From Sporisorium sorghi (taxonomy: Eukaryota; Basidiomycota; Ustilaginomycetes; Ustilaginales; Ustilaginaceae): a DNA stretch of 57,694 bases. Within the stretch, counting starts at the first letter, position 1. The number at the start of each line of letters is the position of its first letter. Both the position numbers and the translations under genes were made by a program. The notes beneath the pieces were generated by a model. It was given only the letters and a program-made list of their open reading frames with translations. It was not told the DNA's origin and did no database searches. Location of the stretch: positions 1-57,694 of the forward strand of contig JALCCG010000133.1 in assembly GCA_023212695.1 (NCBI GenBank), written 5' to 3'. This document shows positions 8,701-18,575 of this stretch, piece after piece.

Positions 8701-10557
8701 CCCAAGGCCGAGAAGCTGGCGTACGTCGAGAATGTGATCACGATGCTCGAGATGGAGTCGTGGGCCGAGGCGCTCGTTGGCGAGGTGGGCATGGGTCTCA
8801 ACGTCGAGCAGCGTAAACGTCTTACGATCGGCGTCGAGTTGGCTGCGAAACCCAAACTGCTGCTGTTCCTCGACGAGCCCACGTCGGGTCTAGATGCCAT
8901 GGCGGCGTGGAGCATCGTGCGTTTCCTGCGCAAGCTCGCCGACGCCGGCCAGGCGATCCTGTGCACCATCCACCAACCGTCCGGCGAGCTGTTGAACCAA
9001 TTCGACCGCCTCCTGCTGCTCCAGAAAGGCGGCAAGACCGTCTTCTTTGGCGATATCGGCTCCAACTCGCACAAGCTCATCGACTACTTTGGCGATCGCG
9101 CCGACAAGCGGTGCGGCGAAAACGACAACCCCGCCGAGTACATTCTGGATGTGATCGGCGCCGGCGCCACGGCCACGACCAACCAGGACTGGCACCAGCT
9201 CTTCCGCGACTCGCACCTGTACACAGACATGATGGCGGAGCTCGAGCGCATCGGCGCGTCTGCGGCCGACCACCACGCGACCGCCGAGGAAGAAGCCATG
9301 GGCCAGCGCGAGTACGCCGAGCCGCTCAGCATCCAAGTGGGCCAAGTGATGCGCCGCGCCTTCACGCACTACTGGCGCGACACGACGTACATCATGTCCA
9401 AGCTGATGCTCAACATCATTGCGGGATTGTTCATCGGCTCGTCGTTCTGGGACCAAGGCAGGACCGAGACGTCTGCGTCGCTGCAGAACAAGATTTTTGC
9501 GATCTTCATGGCGTTGGTGCTGTCGACGTCGCTGTCGCAGCAGCTGCAGCCGGTGTTTATCCAGTTCCGCGCGCTGTACGAGGTAAGGGAGAGGCCGAGC
9601 AAGATGTACGGCTGGCCTGTAGCTGTGGCATCTGCACTTGTCGTTGAGATCCCGTGGAATCTGTTGGGAGGGACGCTGTTCTGGGCACCGTGGTACTTCA
9701 TGACGGCTTTTCCCAACGGTAAGACCGCCGTGCTGGTGTGGGGCTACTACATGCTCTTCCAGATCTACTACCAGACGTTCGCGGCTGCCATCGCAGCAAT
9801 GTCGCCGAACGCCATGATCGCATCGATCCTCTTCTCGACCTTCTTCTCGTTCGTCATCGTCTTCTGCGGCGTCGTACAGCCCCCACCCCTCCTACCCTAT
9901 TTCTGGCGCTCGTGGATGTTCAAAGCATCACCCTTCACATACCTCCTCGAAGGTATGCTTGGGGCAGTGCTCAACGACAAACCCGTCCGCTGCAGCCCCA
10001 GCGAGTACAACACCATCACCCCTCCACCCGGCCAGACTTGCGCCCAGTATTTGGGCAACTTGGTCACGTCCCTCACAGGACCCAACTTGGGAACGGGCTA
10101 CTACATCGACGGCCCCAACGGCTCGTGCGACTACTGCCAGTTCCGCGTGGGCAACGACTACCTTCAGTCGATCACGCTCAGCGCCTCGCACCGCTACCGC
10201 AACCTGGGCATCATCTGCGTGTACATTGTGTTCAATATCGCGCTCTGCTTTGCGCTGTTCTACCTGTTCCGCATCTTCCGCCTGTCGAGCTTTAAGAAAA
10301 ACAGCGGCAAGAGCAGCAGCGGCAAGAAGGCGGGCGCGACGGTGGAGGTGAAGGCGGAAAAAACGCCCGGGGCCGAGTTGGTGGTAGCCTCTAAGGCAGA
10401 GGCTGCGGGTGAGAAGGCGGTGGAGGATGTCAGTGCGACTTCGGCTGCTGCCAAGGGCGCGGGGGGTCATCAGGATGCCAGTCAGGCGGTTCCTGCTTCC
10501 AACTTGTTTGGAGGGTTTGGTCAGGCTAGCGTGCAAGATGCTCAGGCCAAGGTGTAG
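5704..10557 (+). CDS. Full-size PDR-type ABC transporter (ABCG, Cdr1/Pdr5/Snq2-like)
   Basis: An intronless 1617-residue protein in the reverse order NBD1-TMD1-NBD2-TMD2 typical of pleiotropic drug resistance exporters, which pump hydrophobic compounds across the plasma membrane. NBD1: Walker A GRPGAGCTS near 214-222, with Cys replacing the usual Lys; signature VRGISGGERKR near 334; Walker B region LFDNSSRGLDSS near 360. TMD1 spans about 549-820. An Ala-rich linker precedes NBD2, whose Walker A GESGAGKTT (near 926) is canonical. The NBD2 signature is the degenerate LNVEQRKRLTIG (near 1031), followed by LLLFLDEPTSGLDA. TMD2 spans about 1230-1522, and a charged Ala/Lys/Glu tail follows. One composite ATP site with a Cys Walker A is normal for the fungal PDR family. 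The ATG is the first in the frame; translation could begin slightly downstream. The substrate is unknown. Confidence 0.93.
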   Translation: MEQASTPAATPAPAIPHAAVDQRDLAAVSGTDATTTHAASLLINGGEAGQPSSSNDDSTDQSTPEMPPVERTKSGRGSVPFTSLDPQGVAELTRRLTQQSLNTRTRTSDGGEAALGFDPFDKNGKFELERFLRHVMDQAQGAGNETRQMGLVWQNLTVTGLGTGYALADTVGSLPLKPYEALKDIRSVLHPPVKTIIDNFEGCVKPGEMLLVLGRPGAGCTSFLKTLASYRDGFKDITGTLLYQGMDHTVIEKRLRGDVVYCQEDDIHFPTLTVWQTLAFAVATRAPQARRRLDLLQSENTTTRDGYVKTLVEVLATILGLRHTYNTKVGNDFVRGISGGERKRVSVAETLASRAKVALFDNSSRGLDSSTALEFVKSLRISTDIANTTTVASIYQAGEGLTQLFDKVLVINEGRQVYFGPTSEAPEYFKEMGYIPQERQTTADYLVACTDAHGRKLREGYEKRAPRTADEMARHWQNSAQGRKNHDEVQAYLKELESSVDDAAVKHYKAVAREEKANNTRKGSAYIISLPMQIRLAIQRRAQITWGDMLTQVIIAMASLFQALIIGSVFLLMPKNTSGFFSRGGVLFFALLYNSFTAMSEITAGYAQRPIVIRHRRFAMIHPFSDALANTLLDVPIRLMTLTVFDIVLYFMVGLQYTAGQFFVFYSTTALITFTMVAFFRMLAAATKSESLATMIGGLAIIDLALYAGYVIPRPSMVVWWKWLSYCNPVAFAFEILLTNEFRTLNVPCANFIPSGQAYDNVSNQYKTCPVASARPGQDIVIGSEYLEQSFGYKWSHAGRNAGIIFAFWFFFLFVYSFASEFQKDPSASGGVMVFKRGAAPKEVVEAAKATGDVEAGDAAAAAAAAGTAEVEQVEQSDKAVGKLESSTSVFAWKNVNYDVLIKGNPRRLLSDVSGFVAPGKMTALMGESGAGKTTLLNVLAQRTETGVVRGVFSVNGAPLPKSFQSNTGYCQQQDVHLSTQTVREALQFSALLRQPRETPKAEKLAYVENVITMLEMESWAEALVGEVGMGLNVEQRKRLTIGVELAAKPKLLLFLDEPTSGLDAMAAWSIVRFLRKLADAGQAILCTIHQPSGELLNQFDRLLLLQKGGKTVFFGDIGSNSHKLIDYFGDRADKRCGENDNPAEYILDVIGAGATATTNQDWHQLFRDSHLYTDMMAELERIGASAADHHATAEEEAMGQREYAEPLSIQVGQVMRRAFTHYWRDTTYIMSKLMLNIIAGLFIGSSFWDQGRTETSASLQNKIFAIFMALVLSTSLSQQLQPVFIQFRALYEVRERPSKMYGWPVAVASALVVEIPWNLLGGTLFWAPWYFMTAFPNGKTAVLVWGYYMLFQIYYQTFAAAIAAMSPNAMIASILFSTFFSFVIVFCGVVQPPPLLPYFWRSWMFKASPFTYLLEGMLGAVLNDKPVRCSPSEYNTITPPPGQTCAQYLGNLVTSLTGPNLGTGYYIDGPNGSCDYCQFRVGNDYLQSITLSASHRYRNLGIICVYIVFNIALCFALFYLFRIFRLSSFKKNSGKSSSGKKAGATVEVKAEKTPGAELVVASKAEAAGEKAVEDVSATSAAAKGAGGHQDASQAVPASNLFGGFGQASVQDAQAKV

Positions 10558-11321
10558 TTTTTTTTTTTTGCTTCAATCACCTCTCATCTGTCTTTACGAA
10601 CAATGCTTTCATCTGAATGAATTGTAATGATCTACGGGAACAGTCTGTGCCATTGAACAAGAGTGAGCGTCGTCGAGGATGATGGAGGAGACGATCGAGC
10701 TACTCGTCTCGGCCGAAATGATTGTAATTTGTTAAATCGTTTCGACTGCGGCGGGTCTCGTCTGCCAAAATCTGATTTGAGCGAAACTCGACTGAGAAAG
10801 CGGATCGATCATCGCACACAACTCGTTCACTCCCAACCACATCCAACCACCCACACGACATTCTTGCGGCGTTGCAGTTCTACAACGCTCTTGGTTCGCC
10901 GCTTTTGCTTCGTGCTTCTCTTTTCTCCTTGCCGAGGGTAGCTACTTTCCGCTTGAGCGTTCTCTCTCCCATTTCCCCGCTCTTGCTCTCTCAACTCGCA
11001 CAGCCTCTTTCTGCGGAAAGTTGCTTGGTGGCCATCTCGCCGTGCTTTGAGATATCTGTCCCACACACACACACACACAAGCAAGCATTGCGAGCAAATT
11101 GCATCTTGTTGTCCGCGTGCGCCACTTTGGTTGTTGTACTTGGGCATCTTGAGAGAGACGAGCAACTGCACACTCTTGGCATCTCTCGATTGATTGGGAT
11201 CGTTGGTAAACCACTCCTCTCTCCCCATCCCGATCTCTCCCTCGCTTCCTTGTGACCGTGGTCGTTGTTTTTGCTATCATCGTCGCCGCCTCTTGGAGTA
11301 CAAGGCGACTCGTATTGAGAG
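10558..11321. other. Intergenic region between the ABC transporter and PCF11
   Basis: About 760 bases without a supported gene. A T run follows the transporter stop codon directly (from 10558), and a (CA)n microsatellite lies at about 11063-11079. The last 100 bases before the PCF11 start are pyrimidine-rich, as in a leader. Short overlapping ORFs on both strands lack any recognisable domain. Confidence 0.4.
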
Positions 11322-13193
11322 ATGTACGGTGCTCCTCAGCCAGGATACGGCGCTCCACCACAACGAGCCCCGCAATATGGCTATCCGCAACACCAACCAC
11401 AACCGCAACCGCACGCTGCGGCCCCGGTCGACATCGGCAGCGACCCCGCAGCCTTCGCAGCCATGTACAATTCGCACCTCAAGACGCTGACGTTCAACTC
11501 GAAGCCCATCATCACCAACCTCACGGTCATCGCGCACGACCACGCCGCGCGCATGTCCGCCGTGGTAGCCAAAGCGATCGACGACCACATTATGCACTCG
11601 CACCCGTCCATCCGGCTGCCTGCGCTGTACACGCTCGACTCGATCTCGAAAAACATCGGTCATCCTTACACACAATTGTGGGCGGCGCGCATCGTGCCCA
11701 TTTTTCTGGAGTCGTACCGGCTGGTGGACCAGCCGACGAAGCTGCGCATGGAGGAGCTGCTGGCGACGTGGAAGACGGCGGGTGCGGGAGGGCGGGCGTT
11801 GTTCGGCGATAGTGCGCAGTGGGGGATCGAGCGGGCGCTGTTTGGGAGTCAGGGGATGCCGCAGCCGCACGCTGGGGCTGCAGGGGCGGTGGCGGATCCA
11901 AGGGCGAATACGGCTCGGAGCAAGTCGAAGGCGATCGAGAATATCGACAGGCTGCTGGCGGTGGATGGGCAGTCGCTGGCTGCGAATCCGGCGGACCAGG
12001 CTCTGAACGAGCGTGTGGATTCGCTGGCTCAGCTCAAGCAGGTGATTCTTACGGCAGATCTGTCGACGGACGAGATGGCGCAGATCCACGCTCAGCTCGA
12101 CAGTCTGTCGGCGGCTGCGCAGCGGTCCAATCCGAGCGGGCATGCGGCGGCCATGCACGGCCAGCCGCTTCCCGCTCCCGCAGCCGCGCCTGCAGCGATC
12201 CCACAAGGCCTCTCCGGTGCGCTGGCCAGTCTGTCCGCTCTCGCTCCACCCGCACCTCGCACCGCTTCGAACGGCGCTGGCAACAACGACGCAGCCTCGT
12301 CGCTGATCGCCTCGCTCATGCAAGCCGGTCTCCTACCCGGCTCATCCACCCCCTCCACCGCAGCCACACCACCACCCATTCAGGAACGCGACCAGGACGA
12401 AGACTACGTCTCCGCCATCCTCGCGCTCGACATCAAAACCTCCGGCGCCGAATTCAACCGCTCACCCTCCGCCTCCTACGAGCTCATCCTGCACAAACAC
12501 CTGCCGCTGCAATGTCGGCAGTGCGCCAACCGCTACCCCCCTGGCACCAAAGGTCAGGGGCGAATGGACGACCACCTCGACTGGCACTTCACGCAGAATC
12601 GGCGCGCCAAGGACTCAGCGGCGCGCGGGCAGTCGCGCTCGTGGTTCGACCGGCTCGACGCGTTCATTCGCGGCGGATTCGACGACTCCGCCCCGACCGC
12701 AAAGGCGAGTATGGCCGCGGAGAAGGATGGGAAGGCGGGACTGACAGCGGCACAGGAAAAGGCGCTGAGGGAGAAGTTTGAAAAGACGTTCGTCGTGGCG
12801 CCGAGCGAGGCGGAGGTGGCGAGCAAACCGTGCCCGATCTGCAAGGAGGCGTTCAAGTCGCAGTGGAGCGAGGACGAGGAGGAGTGGATCTGGCTCAATG
12901 CGATCGCGGTTGAGGACAGTGGGGGAAAGGTGTACTATCATGCGAGTTGCCATTATTCGGCCAAGAGTCTGACGGATAGTGTGGCGGGCGGTGAGAGGAG
13001 GACGGCGAGTGTCGGGGTGAAGCGCAGGAGTGCGAGTCGGACGGTTACGCCCGCAGCGACGGGTGGGGGAGCGGGGAGGAAGAGAAAGTCTGGGGTTGAT
13101 GGGGTCGAGGAGGAGGAGGATGTGAAGGAGGAAGAGGGGGATGAGGGTAAGGGTGTGGGAGAAGGCCCGCCAGCAAAAAAGTCGGCTTTGTAG
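11322..13193 (+). CDS. PCF11: Pcf11-like subunit of the mRNA 3'-end cleavage and termination complex
   Basis: A 623-residue nuclear protein. After a Pro/Gln/Tyr-rich start, residues about 40-170 form a CTD-interacting domain (YNSHLKTLTFNSKPIITNLT, then LPALYTLDSISKNIGHPYT, then FLESYRLVDQPTKLRMEELL). This domain binds the phosphorylated RNA polymerase II C-terminal tail. Two zinc-binding blocks follow: CRQCANRYP...HLDWHF near 397-430 and CPICKEAF...HASCHY near 504-542. This is the Pcf11 arrangement, the second block being the Clp1/Rna14-15-side zinc region. The C-terminus is acidic and basic, with a probable nuclear signal (GRKRK). No intron is seen. It is convergent with NBP35, with 213 bases between the stop codons. 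Confidence 0.9.
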   Translation: MYGAPQPGYGAPPQRAPQYGYPQHQPQPQPHAAAPVDIGSDPAAFAAMYNSHLKTLTFNSKPIITNLTVIAHDHAARMSAVVAKAIDDHIMHSHPSIRLPALYTLDSISKNIGHPYTQLWAARIVPIFLESYRLVDQPTKLRMEELLATWKTAGAGGRALFGDSAQWGIERALFGSQGMPQPHAGAAGAVADPRANTARSKSKAIENIDRLLAVDGQSLAANPADQALNERVDSLAQLKQVILTADLSTDEMAQIHAQLDSLSAAAQRSNPSGHAAAMHGQPLPAPAAAPAAIPQGLSGALASLSALAPPAPRTASNGAGNNDAASSLIASLMQAGLLPGSSTPSTAATPPPIQERDQDEDYVSAILALDIKTSGAEFNRSPSASYELILHKHLPLQCRQCANRYPPGTKGQGRMDDHLDWHFTQNRRAKDSAARGQSRSWFDRLDAFIRGGFDDSAPTAKASMAAEKDGKAGLTAAQEKALREKFEKTFVVAPSEAEVASKPCPICKEAFKSQWSEDEEEWIWLNAIAVEDSGGKVYYHASCHYSAKSLTDSVAGGERRTASVGVKRRSASRTVTPAATGGGAGRKRKSGVDGVEEEEDVKEEEGDEGKGVGEGPPAKKSAL

Positions 13194-13406
13194 AGCGGAC
13201 GAGGAGGACGAGGTTGGTGTTCAGAAAAGATTCGGTTTGGGCAACGTATCTTTTCCACTGCACAATCACACTCGATTCAACGAAGCTTCACCGGAATGAC
13301 GGCAGACGAGAGGCATGAGATCACGAGGCTTTTGTACAGAATGCAAGACAAGCTTGAGATTGCCACTGAATGATACAAGTACAACGATTGAGCAGCCTCC
13401 TTCACT

Positions 13407-14534
13407 CTACCCATCGACCAACTCGCGCACGCGCTCGATGACATCCAAATACGCCTTGGTCGCCGGACTGTCCGGGTACTCGTCCGTAAAGCTCACCCCC
13501 AAATCGCAGCTCTTGCCAATCCTTGGATCCAACGGGATCGAGCCCAAGAACGTCAGCCCAAGCTCCTCGCACAGCGCCCTCGCCCCACCCGTACTCGGAT
13601 AGAAAATCTCGCTATACCCCGTGCAGCTCGGGCACACAAAGCCCGCCATGTTCTCCACCACCCCCAAAATGGGTACGTCCATCTTCCGGCAAAACGAGAT
13701 CTCCTTCCGCACATCCTGCAGGGACACCTCCTGCGGTGTGGTGAGCAATATCGCGCCCGTGATCCCGCTCTCGCGCAGGTACGACACAATGGACAAGTGC
13801 TCGTCCGACGTGCCCGGCGGTGTGTCGATGAGCATGTAGTCGATCAACGCCTCCGCTCCTGCCTCGTCCTTTTCGGGGGCATCGTCGTCTTCGAGGCCGG
13901 CAGTCCAATCGACGTCCTTGAGAAACTGCTTGATCAAGCCATTCTTCTTGGGCCCGCGCCAGATCACCGCCGACGACGCCGAGGGCAACAGAAACCCGAT
14001 ACTCATAGCGCACAGGTTATCTGAAACATACACAGGGGACCAGCCCTGGGAGGTCGAGTGGATGCTCTGCCCCGCCAGCCCGAGAATCGTGGGGATCGAA
14101 GGGCCGCAAATATCGATATCCATGATAGCGACCTGCTTCTCGGCCTCCTCTTCCGCTTCGCTGTGCTTCACCTCCTCTGTACCGTAGTCGTGGCCGGAGA
14201 AGCGCGAGCTGAACGCCCAGCCCAACTGCGCGGTGAACGTGCTCTTGCCCACACCGCCTTTACCGGACATGATGAGGATTTTATGCTTGATGCGCGCCAT
14301 GCGCTGCTTGATCAGCGGCAGGTCCGGGTCGGGCCCTTTGGGTGCAGAGGCACACGCATCCTGGTTAGGGCAGCCGGCACAGGCGTCCGCTTTGCCAGCT
14401 TGCTCGGACTCGGTGCCGGGACAGTGGGCGGGGGCGTTCTCGGGCACCTGGTCCGGTAGCGCGCGTGCGATGGATTCGCTGGGTGGGGCGGTGGATGCGA
14501 GTGACGGGGTGGGCTGTTGCTGTACCGCTAGCAT
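13407..14534 (-). CDS. NBP35: Cytosolic Fe-S cluster assembly scaffold Nbp35
   Basis: A 375-residue P-loop NTPase of the Mrp/Nbp35 family. With Cfd1 it builds 4Fe-4S clusters for cytosolic and nuclear proteins. The N-terminal ferredoxin-like motif has the exact Nbp35 spacing C-x13-C-x2-C-x5-C. The P-loop [10 protein letters not shown] follows, then [39 protein letters not shown] and the C-terminal cluster-binding CPSC. An insert of about 15 acidic residues sits between KDVDW and the DTPPGT block. The frame is open from 14597, but the ATG at 14534 (MLAVQQQ) is preferred because yeast Nbp35 has a short N-terminus before the Cys motif. It diverges from the cystathionine gamma-synthase gene, about 370 bases ATG to ATG. 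Confidence 0.93.
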   Translation of the reverse strand: MLAVQQQPTPSLASTAPPSESIARALPDQVPENAPAHCPGTESEQAGKADACAGCPNQDACASAPKGPDPDLPLIKQRMARIKHKILIMSGKGGVGKSTFTAQLGWAFSSRFSGHDYGTEEVKHSEAEEEAEKQVAIMDIDICGPSIPTILGLAGQSIHSTSQGWSPVYVSDNLCAMSIGFLLPSASSAVIWRGPKKNGLIKQFLKDVDWTAGLEDDDAPEKDEAGAEALIDYMLIDTPPGTSDEHLSIVSYLRESGITGAILLTTPQEVSLQDVRKEISFCRKMDVPILGVVENMAGFVCPSCTGYSEIFYPSTGGARALCEELGLTFLGSIPLDPRIGKSCDLGVSFTDEYPDSPATKAYLDVIERVRELVDG

Positions 14535-14905
14535 GTTGGTGAGGTGCCAGTGGTGGGGGAGTGTGACAGATGGTGGTTGGTGGCGAAGGAGAGACAAGTG
14601 ACTCGGTAATCCAAATTTTGGGCTGAGGAAGGCGAAGAAGCTTAAGTCCGCATTTTACGCTATCTTGTGAGTGAGAACGATGTAACAGATGAGGCAAAAA
14701 ATTTCATCGCCGTACGATAAGAAGAAAAGCGCGCTCTTCTTCTTCCGATGAGTCACTTTTTGGAGCGTGAGGACTGCGCTGCTGCTGTTGCTCGATTTCG
14801 GCCTTTCCCCGACCATGCGGAGGAGTGAGCCGATTCATTCCCACGCCACCTTCCCTTCTCATCACTTCCATCACCTTCAACAAACAGGGCCATCGATCAC
14901 CAACG

Positions 14906-17167
14906 ATGCAGTCCGCACCACCCCCCGCACCGCCACTGCCCTCCAGCGGCGCAGCATCCGCAACACCCTGCAAAAAGGACTATGCAGTCGGAACATCCAT
15001 CCCCGCCAATCTCCCTCACGCCGTCTCGGTCTCTCTACCGCTGTGGAGCGACAACATCGACTACGAAGAAGGCCGCCTGACCAAATCCATGGAGACGGGC
15101 TATCCGCGTTTTTTCATTCATCGCACCATCCAGCGTCTCGCCAGTTTGCTCTGCAAGAAGTTCGCCAAGCCGAACGAGGCGTGCATCCTGTTTCCTTCAG
15201 CTAAGATCGCAGAAAGGTGCCGCGACTTTATGCGTGCTCAGTCGACGAGTGCGACGCCACTGCCGATTCGTATTGTGAGGTTCTCGATGCTCGAGCATTC
15301 GGTTCCTAATGCAGGTGCGAGCTCGAGCACCGCCGAACACGTCTCGGACCAGCTCGAGGCGGCTCATTTTCAGGCTGCTAGCACTACGGCGCACTGCATC
15401 TTTATCGTCTTTTTCCCACAGGACGTGTTTCCGTTGGCGAAGAGCTACTGGCAGCACACGGGCGATGGCATCTCGAGCAGGCAGGCTGATCGATGTCTGT
15501 CGCTGCTCGAACAGTCAAAGAGCGCCGAACAGGAAGTTGTTGCAAAATCGGAGGTGACCGGTAACGATGCTGCTGCCGCATCCACTGGGAATGCAGGCTC
15601 GCAGGACGATATCTACAAGAAGCCCGCTTCGACAGCTTCGGCGGGCAAACGCTTCTACAATCGCTACACGCGCACCAACAGCGCTGCTGCCAACAATGCC
15701 GCCAACACGCCGTCGCCCACCTCGAGCGTGCCTCAGACGCCTTCCAGCAGCGGGATCTTGCAGCGCCCCTCGAGTGCAGACGCTGACGATGCTGCCCTTT
15801 CTGCTAGCACCTCGAGCCTTTCTGGCGTCACCCCTGCCGCCACCGTGCGCTCTTCCTCCACGACTACGCCGCTCGAGCAGGGCGACGACCTCGTCACCTA
15901 CGTCGAGGAGCGCTACGGCCGCAACCTCCCTCTCTCTTCCGCCCCCTCGGCCAAACTCGCCCTGCGTCGCCGGATCGCAGGCACGCTCCTCTCGGACCGC
16001 AACGAAGACTCGGCCACCAAACCGCCCGGCGACCAGGTCGGCGAAACCGGCCGCACCGGCACCGGCGTTACCGAAGACGACGTGTTCCTCTTCCCCTGTG
16101 GAATGAGCGCCATCTTCCACGCGCACCAGCTCGCCATGCGCGCCGCGCCCAAACTCGTCACTTCCGGCTCCACCTCCCGTGAAGTCGGAAAAAGCATCTG
16201 CTTCGGCTTCCCGTACACGGACACGCTCAAGATCCTCGAAAAGTTCGGCCCGGGCTGCCACTTCTACGGCCTCGGCGTGGACGACGATCTGGCGCCGCTG
16301 GAGGCTGTGCTGCGCACGCATGCGTCCACACGCACACCCGTGCTGGCGCTGTTCTGCGAGTTCCCGTCCAACCCTCTGCTGCGCTCGCCCAATCTGCCCC
16401 GCATCCGCGAGCTCGCGGATAGGTACAATTTCCTTGTTTGCATCGACGAGACCATCGGCAATTTCGTTAATGTCGAAGTGCTCCCTTTTGCGGATGTGCT
16501 CGTGAGCTCGCTGACAAAGGTGTTTTCGGGCGATGCGAACGTTATGGGCGGCAGCATGGTGCTCAACCCGCGCGGGCCGCATTATCGCACACTCAAGGAG
16601 ACGCTGCAGGGTTACTACGAAGATACGTACTTTGACGAGGACGCCATCTTCATGGAGCGCAACTCGCGCGATTTCGTACGGCGCATCGTGCGCATTGACC
16701 GCAACACGCGCGCGGTCACGCGCATGCTGTGGCGCGAAAAGCAAAACGAGGGCACCTACCCGGGCGTGGTCAAGGATCTGTTCTACCCGATGTACCAGAC
16801 TCGTGAGAACTACGACGTGGCGCGCAGGAGGAAGGCGTTCAACGCGCTCGGGGTCATGCACGATGGAGAGGAGGAGGGAGAAGGAGGGTACGGCGGGCTG
16901 TTCAGCGTGACGTTTCACAGCGAGGCCGCGAGCAGGGCGTTCTACGACACGCTCCAGTGCGCCAAGGGTCCGAGTTTGGGCACGAACTTGACGCTCGCGT
17001 GCCCGTATACGATTCTGGCGCACTACGGCGAGCTCGATTGGGCCGCGCAGTACGGCGTCGAGCGCGGACTGGTGCGTGTGTCGGTCGGGTTGGAGGACGA
17101 GGCGTTTTTGCTGCGTATGTTTGGAGAGAGCTTGAAGGCTGCTGCTGAGGCTCATTCACAGGCGTGA
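14906..17167 (+). CDS. STR2: Cystathionine gamma-synthase-like PLP enzyme (Str2 type)
   Basis: A 753-residue Cys/Met-metabolism PLP enzyme, expected to make cystathionine from cysteine and an activated homoserine in transsulfuration. The N-terminal fungal block contains YEEGRLTKSMETGYPRFF and the C-terminal half holds the aminotransferase fold. The latter shows FPCGMSAIFHAHQLAMRA, KSICFGFPYTDTLKILEKFG, EFPSNPLLRSPNLPRIREL, CIDETIGNFVNV and the cofactor Lys at about residue 538 in SSLTKVFSGDANVMGGS. A low-complexity Ser/Ala/Thr insert of about 150 residues (about 215-365) separates the halves, making it longer than yeast Str2 (about 640). The frame is open from an ATG at 14825; the ATG at 14906 (MQSAPPP) is preferred because the preceding part reads like leader sequence. 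No intron is seen. Confidence 0.85.
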   Translation: MQSAPPPAPPLPSSGAASATPCKKDYAVGTSIPANLPHAVSVSLPLWSDNIDYEEGRLTKSMETGYPRFFIHRTIQRLASLLCKKFAKPNEACILFPSAKIAERCRDFMRAQSTSATPLPIRIVRFSMLEHSVPNAGASSSTAEHVSDQLEAAHFQAASTTAHCIFIVFFPQDVFPLAKSYWQHTGDGISSRQADRCLSLLEQSKSAEQEVVAKSEVTGNDAAAASTGNAGSQDDIYKKPASTASAGKRFYNRYTRTNSAAANNAANTPSPTSSVPQTPSSSGILQRPSSADADDAALSASTSSLSGVTPAATVRSSSTTTPLEQGDDLVTYVEERYGRNLPLSSAPSAKLALRRRIAGTLLSDRNEDSATKPPGDQVGETGRTGTGVTEDDVFLFPCGMSAIFHAHQLAMRAAPKLVTSGSTSREVGKSICFGFPYTDTLKILEKFGPGCHFYGLGVDDDLAPLEAVLRTHASTRTPVLALFCEFPSNPLLRSPNLPRIRELADRYNFLVCIDETIGNFVNVEVLPFADVLVSSLTKVFSGDANVMGGSMVLNPRGPHYRTLKETLQGYYEDTYFDEDAIFMERNSRDFVRRIVRIDRNTRAVTRMLWREKQNEGTYPGVVKDLFYPMYQTRENYDVARRRKAFNALGVMHDGEEEGEGGYGGLFSVTFHSEAASRAFYDTLQCAKGPSLGTNLTLACPYTILAHYGELDWAAQYGVERGLVRVSVGLEDEAFLLRMFGESLKAAAEAHSQA

Positions 17168-17220
17168 ATCGCTCTTAGGCGATGCTGTCCTGTCCAATGA
17201 CATCGAATCGATCGCATTGG

Positions 17221-18575
17221 CTATTTCTTGCTCGACTTGCTGCTGCTGCTGCTAGACTTGAGCTTGGGCTTGCACTCGTCCCACGCATTGAGCTTCAGTA
17301 TCAAGCTCGTTTTACCCTCTACTTCCACTTCCGGCTTGTCGCTGCCCGTGGCGATGCACAGCAGCTTGCCCGAGGCATCGAAGCAGCCCGCGGTGACGGG
17401 CGCGTCCAGCTTGGGGTACTGCCGAATGCGCTTCTTCGCGGCTGCATCCCAGACGCTGACCACCGCGTCGCCGCCCAGGCTTGCGAATGTGCCGTGTCTG
17501 TCGTCGTTATCGCCAGAGTCAATAGAATGAATCAGCTTCAGAACGCTTGTGTTAGAAGTATCAGCAGAGAGAGGGTGAGAACATACCTTGGGTGAAACGC
17601 AACGCCATGCACCGGGTAGACCACATCATACGGCCTTTCCATCTCCTCTTCCGCTTCAACCTGCATCTCCTCGGTAACCGTCTCTCGATGACATTTGAAC
17701 GCATACTTCATCGCCTGCACCTTATCGCTAGGATCAAAAAACTCGACCGCGACTCTGCCCTCTACGCTCGCCGTGGCATAGCCATCTCCAGCGGGCATGC
17801 AGCGTAGGTCGCGTGCCATGAACTTGAGCGAGCTCTCTCTGCGCTGGTCGGGTTGCCAGTCGCGTTCGGGCACGGGCTCGCCTGCGGTTGCGCGGTCGAC
17901 GGCGCTGCGCAGCGGGAGTTGGTCGTACACGTGCACGTGCCGCCCTGTCGTGCCGACGACGAGGCGCGGGGTGGGATCGCGTGGGTGTGGTGCGCCCGGG
18001 GCTGATGCGGAGTGGACCGGTTCGAGCCCGGTGGCGGGGAACGGTGGGGAGACGTCCATGGCGATGACTTTGTCCGACATGGGCAGCCGCTTCAACAACC
18101 CCTGCTTTCCCTCATCGACATTCCACAGGCAAATACTCCGGTCCGCGCTGCCCGAAACCAGCAGCCGCGTGCTCGCGCACCAGCGCACTTTGAGCACAGC
18201 GTCGTCGTGCTTGCCCAGAATCAGCGTTTTTCGGGTAACTAAATCGAGCAGGCGCACCCGCCGGTCAACGCACGCAGACGCAGCGAGCGTGTCGCTGATA
18301 AAACACACATCGAGCACCGGCGCCTCGTGCGTGAACGTCTGGACCTTGCGAACTGCGTCGCCGCTACTGAGCGAAAGGGTGTCGATGCGGTAGTGATGCA
18401 CGCCGTGGTCCCAGCTCGAGGCGAGCACGTCAGTCATGCTAGAGGAGGAAGACGTAGAGGGAGTGGGCGAGAACACGACTGCTGAGACGGTGGCTCGTGG
18501 CGGGTCTGGGAAGTGCAGATCTGCTGGTGGAGTTGCAGCTGCGGGTGAGGATCGAGACGATGTTGGCCGTGACAT
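17221..18575 (-). CDS. BUB3: Spindle checkpoint WD40 protein Bub3 (two exons)
   Basis: Exons 18575-17587 and 17497-17221, separated by an 89-base intron. The donor is AAG|GTATGT and the acceptor GACGACAG|A; both are phase 2, and the join restores the family sequence VAFHPRHGTFASLGGDAVVSVWD. The product is 421 residues, a seven-bladed propeller that carries Bub1 and BubR1/Mad3 to unattached kinetochores and joins the mitotic checkpoint complex. Bub3-specific landmarks are FPDPPRATVSAVVFSPT near the start and VAVEFFDPSDKVQAMKYAFKCHR in the fifth blade. The C-terminus is Ser/Lys-rich. The ATG at 18575 is chosen because the Bub3 N-terminal blade begins soon after it, although the frame is open further upstream. 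It diverges from the mitochondrial IF-3 gene, about 270 bases ATG to ATG. Confidence 0.92.

Noticed and set aside
3582..10557. Reductase plus ABC transporter as a toxin or metabolite cluster
   Set aside because: No synthase, regulator or other tailoring gene is adjacent; both neighbours are housekeeping genes.
15515..17155. 546-codon minus-strand ORF opposite cystathionine gamma-synthase
   Set aside because: Antisense shadow; no recognisable domain, while the plus strand has the full PLP enzyme.
17546..17586. Alternative 41-base BUB3 intron ending at CAAG
   Set aside because: It keeps the frame but inserts residues that break the conserved HGTFAS blade; the 89-base intron fits the family better.
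18011..18030. tRNA B-box-like GGTTCGAGCCC
   Set aside because: It lies inside BUB3 coding sequence and no cloverleaf or A box could be made around it.
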